Below are positions 32,245 to 42,102 of a DNA stretch of 64,000 nucleotides, in pieces. The position numbers and the translations under genes are program-made. Location: assembly GCA_030123565.1 (NCBI GenBank), contig CP126122.1, positions 558,001 to 622,000 on the forward strand, in the 5' to 3' direction. Source of the stretch: Nitrospira sp. GTDB lineage: Bacteria; Nitrospirota; Nitrospiria; Nitrospirales; Nitrospiraceae. How positions within the stretch are numbered: the stretch's first letter is position 1; each line of letters starts with the position of its first letter. The notes beneath the pieces were generated by a model. The model saw nothing but the letters and a program-made list of their open reading frames with translations. It was not told the DNA's origin and did not search any database.

Positions 32245-32868
32245 ATGCCGACCGTTGATGTGATCGATTCGAAAAGACAAAAAGTGGGGACGGTGGACTT
32301 GCCGAACGAGGTGTTCGGTTGCAAGCCTCATGTCACGCTCGTTCATGAGGCGGTCGTGATGCAGCGCGCCTGTGATCGTCAAGGGACGGCATCGACTCTG
32401 CGGCGCGGTGAGGTGAGTGGATCCGGCAAGAAACCTTGGAAGCAAAAGCATACCGGGCGGGCCCGTGCCGGTTCTCTGCGATCGCCGGTGTGGCGGCACG
32501 GAGGAACGGTCTTCGGTCCCAAGCCGCGGAGCTACGCGTTCGGGATGCCGAGAAAAAAGTATCGTGCCGCCCTGCAGAGCGCATTGTCGGCAAAGTTCTT
32601 GGAAGGGAGTGTGATCGTCCTGTCCGATTTGACGATCGAGCAGGCCAAAACCAAGTTGCTTGCCAAGGCTTTGACCCAGTTAGGGATCTCCGGCAGTACG
32701 TTGTTGGTGATCGGCGACGGGCGGTCTGAGGTGGTGCAGGCGGGGAAAAACCTCTCGACGGTGACGGTGTTGCGGCCTGAAGAGTTGAATGTGTATGACA
32801 TCGTTCGTTGCCGATCGGTCGTCATTCCTCAGCGCGAACTGGATCGTGTCAAGGAGGTGTGGTCATGA
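32245..32868 (+). CDS. rplD: 50S ribosomal protein L4
   Basis: 207 residues. The exit-tunnel loop is clear: RRGEVSGSGKKPWKQKHTGRARAGSLRSP (in two blocks) followed by WRHGGTVFGPKPRSYA. In E. coli L4 also represses the S10 operon. It starts 3 bases behind the rplC stop and overlaps rplW, so these genes are translationally coupled. Confidence 0.95.
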   Translation: MPTVDVIDSKRQKVGTVDLPNEVFGCKPHVTLVHEAVVMQRACDRQGTASTLRRGEVSGSGKKPWKQKHTGRARAGSLRSPVWRHGGTVFGPKPRSYAFGMPRKKYRAALQSALSAKFLEGSVIVLSDLTIEQAKTKLLAKALTQLGISGSTLLVIGDGRSEVVQAGKNLSTVTVLRPEELNVYDIVRCRSVVIPQRELDRVKEVWS

Positions 32869-33158
32869 AAGGCGACCTCCATCAAGTATTGATCCAACCT
32901 TTGTTGACGGAAAAAATCACCGCCCTGCGGGAGCAGAGCAATACGGTCGGGTTTCTCGTTCATCCGCATGCAAATAAGATTCAAATCAAACAGGCCGTCG
33001 AATCGCTGTTGAAGGTCAAGGTGTCCCGCGTCAACGTGGTGAATACGCAGGGCAAGGTGAAGCGATTGGGGCGGTTTGTCGGGAAGCGATCCGACTGGAA
33101 GAAGGCGTTCGTCACGTTGAAAGAAGGCGAAAAACTGGAACTGTACGAAAGCGTGTAG
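32865..33158 (+). CDS. rplW: 50S ribosomal protein L23
   Basis: 97 residues, located at the tunnel exit where trigger factor and SRP dock. Seen: VLIQPLLTEKITAL, VHPHANKIQIKQAVE and KKAFVTLKEGEKLEL. The ATG at 32865 overlaps the rplD stop in ATGA and has AAGGAGGTGTGG just before it. Confidence 0.94.
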   Translation: MKGDLHQVLIQPLLTEKITALREQSNTVGFLVHPHANKIQIKQAVESLLKVKVSRVNVVNTQGKVKRLGRFVGKRSDWKKAFVTLKEGEKLELYESV

Positions 33159-33191
33159 CGTGCGGTCCTTTCGTGATGGTGAGAATCAGCT

Positions 33192-34019
33192 ATGGCATTG
33201 AAAGTCTATAAAGCGACATCCCCCGGCAGGCGCGGCATGACGGCTCTGAAGGATGAACAGCTGACGAAGAAAAGACCGGAAAAGGCGTTGACGGGGTTTC
33301 ATCTCCGCACCGGCGGACGAAACAACGACGGCCGTCAAACCATTCGTTTCCGTGGCGGAGGCCATAAGCGGTTGTACCGTCAGATTGATTTTCGCCGGGA
33401 CAAGGTTGGAATTCCGGCAAAAGTGACGGCGATCGAGTATGACCCCAATCGCTCATCTCGGATTGCCTTGTTACAGTACAGGGACGGTGAGAAGCGATAC
33501 ATCTTGGCCCCGGTTGGTCTTGCCGTGAATGACGTGGTGGAGGCCGGTCCCGAGGCGGAGGTGCGTCCTGGCAATGCGTTGCCGCTGGTCAACATCCCCC
33601 TCGGCACCACGATTCATAACATCGAGCTCAAGCCTGGAAAGGGCGGTCAGTTGATCCGCAGTGCGGGCGGATTCGCTCAGGTGATGGGGCGTGATGGTGG
33701 GTACGTGCAGATTCGTCTCAAATCGGGGGAAATGCGGAAGGTGTTGTCGGCCTGCATGGCGACCGTGGGACAGGTCGGGAATCTCGATCACGAAAATGTG
33801 GTGATAGGCAAGGCCGGGCGGACGAGATGGAGGGGAAAGCGCCCGCATGTCCGCGGTGTGGTCATGAATCCGGTCGATCACCCGCACGGTGGCGGCGAGG
33901 GAAAGTCCGGTCAAGGCAATCCCCATCCTGTGTCTCCCTGGGGCACGCCGACCAAAGGCTATAAGACTCGCAAGAACAAGGCGACGGATAAGTTCATCAT
34001 CGCGCGGCGGAAGAAGTAG
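33192..34019 (+). CDS. rplB: 50S ribosomal protein L2
   Basis: 275 residues, standard length. Motifs [35 protein letters not shown] and the catalytic-centre-near [17 protein letters not shown] are intact. C-terminus is Lys/Arg rich ([15 protein letters not shown]). It follows rplW by 33 bases and is followed by rpsS after 9. Confidence 0.97.
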   Translation: MALKVYKATSPGRRGMTALKDEQLTKKRPEKALTGFHLRTGGRNNDGRQTIRFRGGGHKRLYRQIDFRRDKVGIPAKVTAIEYDPNRSSRIALLQYRDGEKRYILAPVGLAVNDVVEAGPEAEVRPGNALPLVNIPLGTTIHNIELKPGKGGQLIRSAGGFAQVMGRDGGYVQIRLKSGEMRKVLSACMATVGQVGNLDHENVVIGKAGRTRWRGKRPHVRGVVMNPVDHPHGGGEGKSGQGNPHPVSPWGTPTKGYKTRKNKATDKFIIARRKK

Positions 34020-34028
34020 GAGCGGATT

Positions 34029-34316
34029 ATGCCTCGTTCAGTGACGAAGGGTCCATTTGTCGACGATCATCTGCTGAAAAAGGTCGAGCAGATGAATCAA
34101 ACCAAGGATCGAAAACTCATCAAGACCTGGTCGCGGCGATCGACGGTTGTCCCGGATATGATCGGGCATACGTTTGCGGTGCATAACGGCAAGAAGTTCA
34201 TTCCCGTATTCGTTACGGAAAATATGGTCGGCCATAAGCTGGGGGAATTTGCTCCCACGCGGTTCTTCAAGGGGCACGGACAGGCAAAGACCGAAAAGGC
34301 AGTCGCGCTGAAATAG
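34029..34316 (+). CDS. rpsS: 30S ribosomal protein S19
   Basis: 95 residues. [35 protein letters not shown] and [16 protein letters not shown] identify it; it forms the head-side partner of S13. TAGGAGCGG precedes the ATG. Confidence 0.96.
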   Translation: MPRSVTKGPFVDDHLLKKVEQMNQTKDRKLIKTWSRRSTVVPDMIGHTFAVHNGKKFIPVFVTENMVGHKLGEFAPTRFFKGHGQAKTEKAVALK

Positions 34317-34341
34317 GGAGGTCAATGGTCGTTCGTCAACC

Positions 34342-34371
34342 GTCAATGGTAAGGGGGCATCCCCCGTTGAC
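34342..34371 (+). promoter_or_regulatory. Hairpin between rpsS and rplV
   Basis: GGGGG/CCCCC stem (34353-34357 and 34361-34365) closed by CAT, with a second paired layer GTCAA/TTGAC (34342-34346 and 34367-34371). It lies in an 87-base spacer inside the S10 operon. No T-tract, so more likely a processing or stability element than a terminator. Confidence 0.35.
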
Positions 34372-34403
34372 CGCTGGCAAGTGACTAGTGGCGAGAATCA
34401 AGC

Positions 34404-34754
34404 ATGGCGGAAGCAAAAGCAAATTTGCGGTTTGTGCGGGTGACGCCTAGGAAGGCGCGCGTCGTGATCGATATGATTCGTGGGCAGCAGGTCCCCAAGG
34501 CGCTCGCCATGCTCAAGCATACGCCGAGGCATGCGGCGCGGGTCGTCGAAAAGTTGCTTCGCTCTGCGGTGGCCAATGCGGAGCAGAAGGAGATGGGGGA
34601 CAGTGAAGAGATGTGGGTATCTCAAGCCGTCGTGAACTGCGGGCCGATTTATAAGCGCTTCCGTGCCCGATCGATGGGGCGAGCCAACTCCATTCAGAAA
34701 CGGACGAGCCATATTACGATCGCCGTTGCGGCGCCGGCCGTGGGGTCTGATTAA
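34404..34754 (+). CDS. rplV: 50S ribosomal protein L22
   Basis: 116 residues. RFVRVTPRKARVVIDMIRGQ at the start, the ANAEQKEMG helix and the tunnel hairpin QAVVNCGPIYKRFRARSMGRA are present. The ATG at 34404 lacks a strong ribosome site in comparison with its neighbours. Confidence 0.95.
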   Translation: MAEAKANLRFVRVTPRKARVVIDMIRGQQVPKALAMLKHTPRHAARVVEKLLRSAVANAEQKEMGDSEEMWVSQAVVNCGPIYKRFRARSMGRANSIQKRTSHITIAVAAPAVGSD

Positions 34755-34790
34755 GTAGAGTCCTTACACTTAGACTGAGGTTGATTCTCC

Positions 34791-35459
34791 ATGGGTCAGA
34801 AGACACATCCAGTTGGGTATCGTATCGGGTACAACTACACGTGGAGCTCCCGCTGGTATGCGGATAAAGACTATGCCAGGTTGCTTCATCAAGATATCAA
34901 GATCCGGAAGATGGTCAAGGCCAAGCTCTACCATGCCGGAGTAGCCAAGGTCGAAATCGAGCGTTCCGGAGATCAAACGCGGGTGATCATCCATACGGCT
35001 CGTCCAGGCATCATCATCGGTCGTAAGGGGGCTGAGGTCGATAAGCTCAAGGCCGCCCTCGAGAAAGAATATTCCGGACAGGCCTATATCACGGTGAAGG
35101 AAATCAAGAAGCCGGAACTGGATGCTCAGTTGGTCAGTGAAAATGTGGCCACGCAGTTGGAGAAGCGGGTGGCCTTTCGTCGGGCGATGAAGCGCAGCGT
35201 GCAATCGGCGCTTCGTTTGGGCGCCCAGGGCATCAAGATCATGGTCGCCGGGCGGCTGGGTGGTGCGGAAATCGCCAGGACCGAATGGTACCGTGAAGGG
35301 CGGGTGCCTCTTCATACCCTGCGGGCAGAGGTGGATTACGGTTTTGCCGAAGCTCATACCACCATGGGACAGATCGGGGTGAAGACCTGGATCTACAAGG
35401 GTGAGCTTCTGCCGGCCCTTCTGTTGAAGCCTGAAGCAGGACTCGGACGGCTTGGGTAA
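34791..35459 (+). CDS. rpsC: 30S ribosomal protein S3
   Basis: 222 residues. Starts [14 protein letters not shown]; a KH domain with [15 protein letters not shown] lies in the middle (about residues 68-85) and the C-terminal half has [15 protein letters not shown] and [14 protein letters not shown]3 lines the mRNA entry tunnel. Spacing to rplV is 36 bases. Confidence 0.96.
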   Translation: MGQKTHPVGYRIGYNYTWSSRWYADKDYARLLHQDIKIRKMVKAKLYHAGVAKVEIERSGDQTRVIIHTARPGIIIGRKGAEVDKLKAALEKEYSGQAYITVKEIKKPELDAQLVSENVATQLEKRVAFRRAMKRSVQSALRLGAQGIKIMVAGRLGGAEIARTEWYREGRVPLHTLRAEVDYGFAEAHTTMGQIGVKTWIYKGELLPALLLKPEAGLGRLG

Positions 35460-35486
35460 GAACCTCGATAAGGAAAAGGTGGGTTT

Positions 35487-35903
35487 GTGTTAGCGCCAAA
35501 GAAAGTCAAGTTTAGAAAAATGCAGAAGGGTCGCATGCGCGGGAAAGCTTACCGCGGCGGATCGATCACGCTCGGCGAGTTCGGCTTGAAAGCTCTTGAG
35601 CCTGGGTGGGTCACGAGTCGTCAGATCGAAGCGGCCCGTATTGCCATCACCCGTTTCGTCAAGCGTGGTGGCCAGGTATGGACGAGAATCTTTCCGGATA
35701 AACCGATTACCAAGAAGCCGGCCGAAACCCGCATGGGAAAGGGCAAAGGCAACCCGGAGTATTGGGTGGCGGTGGTCAAGCCTGGTCGGATCATGTATGA
35801 GATGGGCGGGGTCGCCCCGGATGTCGCCAAAGAGGCGTTGCGGCTGGCGGCTTATAAGCTTCCGATCGCCACCAAGTTCGTGGCGCGTGGCGAGTTTCAG
35901 TAA
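35487..35903 (+). CDS. rplP: 50S ribosomal protein L16
   Basis: 138 residues from GTG at 35487 ([18 protein letters not shown]). The central arginine-rich loop with [26 protein letters not shown] in two blocks and the [12 protein letters not shown] end are typical. Binds between the A-site tRNA elbow and 23S rRNA. Confidence 0.96.
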   Translation: MLAPKKVKFRKMQKGRMRGKAYRGGSITLGEFGLKALEPGWVTSRQIEAARIAITRFVKRGGQVWTRIFPDKPITKKPAETRMGKGKGNPEYWVAVVKPGRIMYEMGGVAPDVAKEALRLAAYKLPIATKFVARGEFQ

Positions 35904-35931
35904 CCTGTAACGCCTCTTGAGTGGTGATGTG

Positions 35932-36153
35932 ATGGATGTGAACGATCTGAGCGGTCTGACGACCGCCGAATTGACCGACAAAGAAAAGCAGTTGCGGCAG
36001 GAGCTGTTCAATTTTCGATTTCAGCTCGGTACCGGTCGCCTCGAAAATCCGATGCAGATTCGGAATACCAAGCGCGACATCGCCCGGCTGAAAACCGTTC
36101 GGCGTCAACTGGAACTGTCGCAGACAGAAGCCGGCACGTCCGGTGCCAAGTAA
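35932..36153 (+). CDS. rpmC: 50S ribosomal protein L29
   Basis: 73 residues of two antiparallel helices: [20 protein letters not shown] and [20 protein letters not shown] prefer the ATG at 35932; GTG at 35929 and TTG at 35917 are in frame upstream but closer to the rplP stop and less like family starts. Confidence 0.92.
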   Translation: MDVNDLSGLTTAELTDKEKQLRQELFNFRFQLGTGRLENPMQIRNTKRDIARLKTVRRQLELSQTEAGTSGAK

Positions 36154-36166
36154 GAGAGAAGGGGCT

Positions 36167-36436
36167 ATGAAGGAACGCCAACAACATCGACGTGAATGGT
36201 ACGGCAACGTCGTCAGCAATAAAATGAACAAGACGGTGGTGGTTGCCGTCGAGCGCTCGGTGATTCATCCGATCTACAAAAAAGTTCTTCGGCGTGTGAC
36301 CAAGCTCAAGGCGCATGACGAGGGGAATGTATGCAAAGTCGGGGATCGGGTTCAGCTCACCGAAACGCGCCCCATCAGCAAAGACAAGCATTGGCGGGTG
36401 GTCCGCGTCATGGTCAAGGGTCAACCTGAAAAATAA
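36167..36436 (+). CDS. rpsQ: 30S ribosomal protein S17
   Basis: 89 residues, OB fold. [22 protein letters not shown] and [21 protein letters not shown] are diagnostic. Start at the ATG at 36167 behind AGAAGGGG. An in-frame upstream ATG at 36143 would overlap rpmC and adds unconserved residues. Confidence 0.94.
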   Translation: MKERQQHRREWYGNVVSNKMNKTVVVAVERSVIHPIYKKVLRRVTKLKAHDEGNVCKVGDRVQLTETRPISKDKHWRVVRVMVKGQPEK

Positions 36437-36500
36437 CTCCGGAACAAACTCGAAAAGCCGGAAGGGCTGTTCCCTTTCCGCGCGGTGAGCAGGGCAGGGC

Positions 36501-36869
36501 ATGATTCAGAATTACACTTACATGGACGTGGCCGATAATTCAGGCGCTAAGCAGGTGATGTGTTTCCATGTGCTTGGAGGGACTCGGCGTAGGTATGGAT
36601 CGCTCGGCGACATCGTGGTCGTGGCGGTCAAAGAAGCGATCCCCCAGGCCGGTGTCAAAAAGGGCGACGTGAGCCGGGCGGTCATCGTGCGGACCACCAA
36701 AGAAGTGCGCCGAGACGACGGTTCTTATATCAAGTTTGATCGGAACGCCTGTGTCTTGATCAATGCCCAAGGCGAGCCAGTCGGGACCCGCATTTTTGGT
36801 CCAGTCGCGCGCGAACTGCGCTGGAAGAAGTTCATGAAGATCATCTCCCTGGCGCCGGAAGTGTTGTAG
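36501..36869 (+). CDS. rplN: 50S ribosomal protein L14
   Basis: 122 residues, exactly the family length. [30 protein letters not shown], the [28 protein letters not shown] stretch and [10 protein letters not shown] identify it. L14 is the docking site of silencing factor RsfS and EF-Tu-side contacts. Confidence 0.96.
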   Translation: MIQNYTYMDVADNSGAKQVMCFHVLGGTRRRYGSLGDIVVVAVKEAIPQAGVKKGDVSRAVIVRTTKEVRRDDGSYIKFDRNACVLINAQGEPVGTRIFGPVARELRWKKFMKIISLAPEVL

Positions 36870-36895
36870 TCGGAGAAAGAAAGGTTCTGGTAGGG

Positions 36896-37222
36896 ATGGC
36901 ACGAATCAAGACGAAAATCCGCAAGGGCGATACCGTTGTGGTGGTCACGGGGCGTGAGCGGGGAAAGTCCGGCAAAGTCTTGTCGGTTGATACCGTGAAC
37001 GGCAAGGTCCTGGTTGAAAAGCTCAATATGATCAAGCGGCATACCAAGCCGAATCAAAAACTTCGGCAGGGAGGCATTCTTGAGCGAGAGGCACCACTGG
37101 CCATCTCAAATGTGATGTTTTTGTGTCCGGTCACGAAAAAGCCGACTCGGCTGGGAATCAGGCGCCAGGATGATGGGCGTCGCGCCAGGCTGAGCAAGCA
37201 ATCCAAAGAAATCGTCGAATAG
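36896..37222 (+). CDS. rplX: 50S ribosomal protein L24
   Basis: 108 residues. KOW motif [20 protein letters not shown] (residues about 8-27) and [21 protein letters not shown] are clear. An early assembly initiator of the large subunit. It follows rplN by 26 bases and precedes rplE by 20. Confidence 0.94.
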   Translation: MARIKTKIRKGDTVVVVTGRERGKSGKVLSVDTVNGKVLVEKLNMIKRHTKPNQKLRQGGILEREAPLAISNVMFLCPVTKKPTRLGIRRQDDGRRARLSKQSKEIVE

Positions 37223-37242
37223 TCGGAACAGGAAAGACGTTC

Positions 37243-37896
37243 ATGGCAAAAGTAGAGAAGGGTAAGGGCGGTAAGGGGTCCGGCTCCAAAGCGTCGGCAA
37301 AAAAGGAAGTCGCGGCGCCGGAAGTGTCTCAAGGTTCCGGCAATGAGTCTCAGTTTTCTCCGCGCCTCAGAGAGACCTATCGCGATCAAGTGGTCCCGGC
37401 CCTCATGAAAGAATTCGGGTACGGCAATTTGATGCAGGTACCCAGGCTTGAGAGAATCGTGTTGAATGTCGGCATGGGCGAAGCCATTCAGAATGTGAAA
37501 TTGCTGGAGAGTGCGTCCAACGAGCTTGGCATCATCACGGGCCAGAAACCGGTCACCACGCGGGCGAAAAAGGCGATCGCCGGGTTCAAGTTGCGGCAGG
37601 GTATGCCGATTGGTGCCAAAGTGACGCTGCGCAGTCGCCGCATGTGGGAATTCTTGGACCGGTTGATCACGCTCGCGCTTCCCCGCATTCGCGATTTTCG
37701 CGGGGTGTCGCCCAAGGCGTTCGATGGCCGAGGCAACTACACCCTCGGACTGAAGGAGCAATTGATTTTCCCCGAAATCGAATATGACAGCGTAGCCTCC
37801 ATCCATGGAATGGATATCACCATCGTCACCACCGCTCGGACGAATGATGAGGGTAAGGCATTGCTGAAACATTTGGGGATGCCGTTCCGGGCCTAA
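37243..37896 (+). CDS. rplE: 50S ribosomal protein L5 with N-terminal extension
   Basis: 217 residues against about 180 in E. coli. The conserved L5 part starts near residue 39 ([21 protein letters not shown]) and includes [17 protein letters not shown] and [20 protein letters not shown]. In front of it are about 38 residues dominated by Lys, Gly and Ser ([17 protein letters not shown]), probably disordered. No internal start with a ribosome site explains them away, and GGAAAGACG precedes the ATG at 37243. L5 contacts 5S rRNA and P-site tRNA. Confidence 0.93.
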   Translation: MAKVEKGKGGKGSGSKASAKKEVAAPEVSQGSGNESQFSPRLRETYRDQVVPALMKEFGYGNLMQVPRLERIVLNVGMGEAIQNVKLLESASNELGIITGQKPVTTRAKKAIAGFKLRQGMPIGAKVTLRSRRMWEFLDRLITLALPRIRDFRGVSPKAFDGRGNYTLGLKEQLIFPEIEYDSVASIHGMDITIVTTARTNDEGKALLKHLGMPFRA

Positions 37897-37956
37897 GGAT
37901 TTCGCCCGGCATGGGTGGGCCCGCCGTTTCGACCATGTACGAGTAAGGGGGATTGT

Positions 37957-38142
37957 GTGGCAAGATTAGCACTTAAAAACAAGGCTGCCGCCAAGTCAAA
38001 GTTTGCCTGTCGCGACTACCATCGATGCGGACTCTGCGGCAGGGTGCGGGGATATCTGCGCCGCTTTCGTATGTGCCGCATCTGTTTTCGATTCCTGAGT
38101 CTCAAGGGAGAAATTCCAGGAGTGCGAAAGTCCAGTTGGTAG
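37957..38142 (+). CDS. rpsN: 30S ribosomal protein S14, zinc type (type Z)
   Basis: 61 residues from GTG 37957 with AAGGGGGA seven bases upstream. Short form with two CxxC pairs (CGLC and CRIC, about 12 residues apart) instead of the roughly 100-residue cysteine-free form. [15 protein letters not shown] and [11 protein letters not shown] flank the zinc site. Confidence 0.95.
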   Translation: MARLALKNKAAAKSKFACRDYHRCGLCGRVRGYLRRFRMCRICFRFLSLKGEIPGVRKSSW

Positions 38143-38187
38143 GGGCCGCCTTGGCCAGCTTGTCCGGGAAGTGTAGAAGAGGATTGC

Positions 38188-38583
38188 ATGATTACTGATC
38201 CAATTGCCGATTTGTTGGTGAGAATAGGGAACGCGGCTCGTCGCCGCCAGGATGTGGTGAAGGTGCCGGCTTCCAAGCTCAAGCGCGAGATTCTCAGCAT
38301 TCTGGGCAAAGAGGGATTCATTCAAGGATTCGGTGAAACGCAGGAAGATGGGCATCCCTTTTTTGCGGTTCAGCTTCGATATGTCGAGCAAGAACGGCCG
38401 ATGATCACAGGTATGCGCCGCATCAGCAAGCCGGGACGTCGCGTCTACATCGGGAGGGATGATGTGCCGAAGGTTCGAAACGGCATCGGTGTGGCCATCA
38501 TTTCTACCTCCAAGGGTCTCATGACGGACAGCGAATCCAGGCGCGCCGGTTTAGGTGGTGAAGTGCTCTGTTCCGTCTGGTAG
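38188..38583 (+). CDS. rpsH: 30S ribosomal protein S8
   Basis: 131 residues. TDPIADLLVRIGNA, VPASKLKREILSIL and the C-terminal GIGVAIISTSKGLMTDSES / GGEVLCSVW blocks are canonical. S8 is the spc-operon repressor in E. coli; no leader target was evident here. Confidence 0.96.
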   Translation: MITDPIADLLVRIGNAARRRQDVVKVPASKLKREILSILGKEGFIQGFGETQEDGHPFFAVQLRYVEQERPMITGMRRISKPGRRVYIGRDDVPKVRNGIGVAIISTSKGLMTDSESRRAGLGGEVLCSVW

Positions 38584-38640
38584 CGACCGTCGGTCGAGAT
38601 GAGGCAATAACCGGAATCGCAGTAATGTAACGGGGTTCGT

Positions 38641-39177
38641 ATGTCGCGGATAGGGCGAAAACCAATTTCAGTTCCAGCCGGTGTCGATGTCAAGGTCGCC
38701 GGCCATGTCGTGTCGGTCAAGGGGCCCGTGGGCAAGCTCGATTGGAAGCTGGCCGAAGGCCTGACCGTCGCGGTCAACAACGGCCAGCTTGTCGTGAACC
38801 GATCGGGAGATGCGCGACAGATCAGGGCCATGCATGGGTTGGTTCGTGCCGAGCTCAGCAATATGATTCAGGGCGTGACCAAGGGCTACGAAAAGTCCCT
38901 GGAAATCACCGGCGTCGGGTATAAGGCGCAGCTCCAGGGGCGCGAGATGAGCTTCAATGTCGGCTACATCAACCCAGTGATCTATACGGTCCCGCAAGGC
39001 ATTGATGTCAAGGTCGACAAGCAGACGCTGATTTCCGTCCGGGGTGCCGATAAACGACTGGTCGGCCAAGTCGCTGCGAACATGCGTTCGATCAAACCTC
39101 CCGATGTGTACAAACAAAAAGGAATTCGATACGCCGGTGAAGTCTTGAGGAAGAAGGCGGGCAAGACCGGGAAGTAA
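38641..39177 (+). CDS. rplF: 50S ribosomal protein L6
   Basis: 178 residues. SRIGRKPISVPAGVDV, VVSVKGPVGKLDW, GYKAQLQGREMSFNVGY and the end PPDVYKQKGIRYAGEVLRKK (signature NPEPYKGKGI-like) identify it. It lies near the factor-binding stalk base. Confidence 0.96.
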   Translation: MSRIGRKPISVPAGVDVKVAGHVVSVKGPVGKLDWKLAEGLTVAVNNGQLVVNRSGDARQIRAMHGLVRAELSNMIQGVTKGYEKSLEITGVGYKAQLQGREMSFNVGYINPVIYTVPQGIDVKVDKQTLISVRGADKRLVGQVAANMRSIKPPDVYKQKGIRYAGEVLRKKAGKTGK

Positions 39178-39186
39178 AGGCCTCTG

Positions 39187-39552
39187 ATGAACATCCAAGA
39201 AAAAAATCGAAAGTTGGAACGCCGTAAGCACCGTGTCCGCCAGTCGGTGGTCGGAACGAGCGAACGGCCGCGGTTGAACGTGTTCCGCAGCCGATCCCAT
39301 ATTTATGCCCAGATCATCGACGATCTGCGTGGTCATACGGTCGCGGCTGCCTCCACGATGGACAAATCATTGCGGACATCCGTCAAGTCCCCGGGAAGTA
39401 TCGAAGGTGCCAAAGCCGTCGGGAAGCTGCTTGCGGAGCGGGCGAAGGCGGCGCAAGTCTCGATGGTGGTGTTCGATCGTGGTGGGCGCCTATACCACGG
39501 GCGGGTGAAAGCCTTGGCCGAGGCATCGCGTGAAGGGGGCCTGCAATTCTAG
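39187..39552 (+). CDS. rplR: 50S ribosomal protein L18
   Basis: 121 residues. [42 protein letters not shown] and [24 protein letters not shown] match the 5S rRNA-binding L18. Nine bases separate it from rplF. Confidence 0.95.
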   Translation: MNIQEKNRKLERRKHRVRQSVVGTSERPRLNVFRSRSHIYAQIIDDLRGHTVAAASTMDKSLRTSVKSPGSIEGAKAVGKLLAERAKAAQVSMVVFDRGGRLYHGRVKALAEASREGGLQF

Positions 39553-39628
39553 ATCGCAGGCTCGTCGTGAAGCGGCTATCCGCAGTTCGTGCTGAGCCAA
39601 CCAAGACGACTTAAAGGAGAATGACGTT

Positions 39629-40132
39629 GTGCGAGTCAATCCCGAAGAATTGAGTTTGAAAGATAAGGTCGTGTTCATCAACCGGGTCGCCAAGGTCGTA
39701 AAAGGCGGAAAGCGGTTCAACTTTTGCGCCCTGGTGGTGGTGGGTGATGGGCAGGGGTATGTGGGTGTCGGGAAGGGGAAGGCTGCAGAGGTTCCTGTGG
39801 CGATTTCAAAGGCGGTGGAGCAGGCCAAGAAGCACTTGGTGCGCATCCCCATCACCGGAGGAACCATTCCACACGAAGTGCACGGGTTGTTCGGTGCGGA
39901 GCATGTACTCTTGAAACCGGCCGCAGATGGAACTGGCATCATCGCAGGAGGCGCGGTCCGTGCCGTGGTGGAGTTGGTCGGCGCCCACAATGTCATCGCC
40001 AAGACGTTAGGTCGTGGGAATCCATTCAATGCCGTGCGGGCAACCATCAACGGGCTCCAGCAGTTGCGCGATCCGCAAGAAGTCATGCGGCTGCGTCGAA
40101 GCACCGGAGCCGAAGCGCAGGTACAGATCTAA
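39629..40132 (+). CDS. rpsE: 30S ribosomal protein S5
   Basis: 167 residues from GTG at 39629 behind [37 protein letters not shown] and the [14 protein letters not shown] loop identify the double-stranded RNA-binding N-domain; [10 protein letters not shown] and [19 protein letters not shown] follow. It overlaps rpmD by one base (TAATG). Confidence 0.95.
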   Translation: MRVNPEELSLKDKVVFINRVAKVVKGGKRFNFCALVVVGDGQGYVGVGKGKAAEVPVAISKAVEQAKKHLVRIPITGGTIPHEVHGLFGAEHVLLKPAADGTGIIAGGAVRAVVELVGAHNVIAKTLGRGNPFNAVRATINGLQQLRDPQEVMRLRRSTGAEAQVQI

Positions 40133-40341
40133 TGGCTACTGAAAAGAAATCGGCCGGAGTTCAACCGGGCCTTCGTATCACCCTCAAGCGGAGCCCGATC
40201 GGGACCCCCTATAAACACAGATTGGTCTTGAGGGGGTTGGGCCTTCGAAAACTCAACGCGACTGTGTTGCGGCCTGCAAGCGATCAAGTGAAGGGCATGA
40301 TCGCCAAGGTGGGTTATCTATTGGAAGTGAGTCCGCAATGA
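40132..40341 (+). CDS. rpmD: 50S ribosomal protein L30
   Basis: 69 residues. GLRITLKRSPIGTPYKHRLVLRGLGLRKLNATV is typical L30, with a 13-residue polar N-terminal addition. Start overlaps the rpsE stop and its own stop overlaps the rplO start, so it is translated as part of a coupled run. Confidence 0.93.
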   Translation: MATEKKSAGVQPGLRITLKRSPIGTPYKHRLVLRGLGLRKLNATVLRPASDQVKGMIAKVGYLLEVSPQ

Positions 40342-40787
40342 AGTTACATGAACTTGCTCCTTCTCAGGGGGCTACACAGCGGCGGAAGCGAATCGGGCGT
40401 GGTCCAGGATCCGGCCACGGAAAAACCGCGACGAAGGGTCATAAGGGGCTCAAGGCCCGATCCGGCGGTGGGAAACGACCGGGATTCGAAGGCGGCCAGA
40501 TGCCGCTGATTCGCAGGGTCCCGAAGTATGGATTTGCGAACCGATTTCGTGTCGAGTACGCCATCGTCAACTTGAAAAGCCTGGCTGATCTGGAGACGAC
40601 AGAAGCCATTACGCCCCAACTCTTGTTGAATGAAGGCCTTGTGCGACGAAAAGGACAGCTGATCAAGATCCTAGCCCAGGGAGAGGTCACCAAACCCCTC
40701 GTGGTCCAGGCTCACAAGTTCAGCAAGTCTGCCGAGGCAAAGATTCAGGCAGCCGGAGGGAGGGCCGAGGTCATTCGCGGTGTTTGA
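40338..40787 (+). CDS. rplO: 50S ribosomal protein L15
   Basis: 149 residues. The glycine-rich N-terminus (RKRIGRGPGSGHGKTATKGHKG) threads into 23S rRNA; GFEGGQMPLIRRVPKYGF is the family core. ATGA-type overlap with rpmD and an 8-base overlap with secY. Confidence 0.95.
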   Translation: MKLHELAPSQGATQRRKRIGRGPGSGHGKTATKGHKGLKARSGGGKRPGFEGGQMPLIRRVPKYGFANRFRVEYAIVNLKSLADLETTEAITPQLLLNEGLVRRKGQLIKILAQGEVTKPLVVQAHKFSKSAEAKIQAAGGRAEVIRGV

Positions 40788-42093
40788 GCGGCTCCTGACC
40801 AGTTTTCAGAACATCTTCAAGATTCCGGAATTGCGGACCCGCGTGCTGTTCACGTTGGGAATGCTCGTCGTCTATCGCGTCGGCGCCCATATTCCGACTC
40901 CCGGAATCAACGGAGAGGCTCTTTCCGAGTTTCTTCAAAAGCAGGGCGGCGCGCTGCTCGGGTTTTTGGATATTTTTTCGGGAGGATCGCTCTCGCGACT
41001 GACGATCTTTGCGTTGGGCATCATGCCCTATATCAGCGCCTCGATTATTTTGCAGTTGCTGACCGTCGTCATTCCCCACCTCTCGAAGCTGGCAAAGGAA
41101 GGGGAACGCGGCCGCAAGAAGATCATTCAATACACGCGATTCGGCACGATCATCATCGCGCTGATTCAGGGCTTCGGGATCGCGGTCGGCCTCGAACAGA
41201 TGAATCAAGGTGCGTTTGTGCTGAGTCCCGGCTGGGGATTCCGGTTCATGACCGTGATTACGCTCTGTGCTGGAACCGGCTTTCTCATGTGGCTGGGCGA
41301 GCAAATCACGGAACGCGGCATCGGAAACGGAATTTCCCTGATCATCTTCGCGGGGATCGTCGCAAGGTTGCCGGCGGCGGTGGCTCAGACGTTTGATCTC
41401 TACAAGGTTGGTCAGCTCAGTTTCCCGCTGTTGGTCGTGTTGACCTTGGTGATGTTCGCGGTCGTCGCGGCCATCGTGTTTTTGGAAAGTGGGCGGAGAA
41501 AAGTCCCGGTTCAGTATGCGAAGCGTGTCATTGGACGTAGGGTGTACGGCGGCCAGAGTACGCATATACCGCTTAAAATAAATACAGCCGGCGTGATACC
41601 GCCTATTTTTGCGTCGTCCATCATCGCCTTCCCGGCTACCATCGCCGGGTTTTTTGAAACGCCTTGGGTCAAGGCGATCGGGACTCAACTCGCTCCGGGC
41701 TCTCTATTGTACACGCTGATGTATGTGGGGCTGATCGTGTTTTTCTGTTTCTTTTATACGGCGGTCGTGATGAACCCGGTCGATATGGCCGACAATTTGA
41801 AAAAGTACGGCGGATTCGTTCCTGGTATACGTCCCGGTCAGCGGACGTCGGACTATATCTACTCGGTGCTCACGAAGATTACCTTTGCCGGGGCCATTTA
41901 CCTGGCGATCGTCTGCGTGATTCCGGAGTTTCTTATTTATAAATTGAACATGCCGTTTTACTTCGGCGGAACCTCTCTGTTGATTGTGATCGGTGTCGGT
42001 CTGGATACGGCTCAACAAATCGAGTCGCATTTGTTGAACCGCAATTACGACGGCTTTCTGCAAAAGGGAAAGCTCCGCGGCAGGACTTCGTAA
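40780..42093 (+). CDS. secY: Preprotein translocase subunit SecY
   Basis: 437 residues with ten hydrophobic spans. RVGAHIPTPGIN, the plug-region LDIFSGGSLSRLTIFALGIMPYISASII (in two blocks), the TERGIGNGISLIIFAGI loop and FVPGIRPGQRT are SecY hallmarks. It starts at GTG 40780 inside rplO. With SecE at 15386 it forms the channel. Confidence 0.97.
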   Translation: MFERLLTSFQNIFKIPELRTRVLFTLGMLVVYRVGAHIPTPGINGEALSEFLQKQGGALLGFLDIFSGGSLSRLTIFALGIMPYISASIILQLLTVVIPHLSKLAKEGERGRKKIIQYTRFGTIIIALIQGFGIAVGLEQMNQGAFVLSPGWGFRFMTVITLCAGTGFLMWLGEQITERGIGNGISLIIFAGIVARLPAAVAQTFDLYKVGQLSFPLLVVLTLVMFAVVAAIVFLESGRRKVPVQYAKRVIGRRVYGGQSTHIPLKINTAGVIPPIFASSIIAFPATIAGFFETPWVKAIGTQLAPGSLLYTLMYVGLIVFFCFFYTAVVMNPVDMADNLKKYGGFVPGIRPGQRTSDYIYSVLTKITFAGAIYLAIVCVIPEFLIYKLNMPFYFGGTSLLIVIGVGLDTAQQIESHLLNRNYDGFLQKGKLRGRTS

Positions 42094-42102
42094 GGCGACG
42101 TG

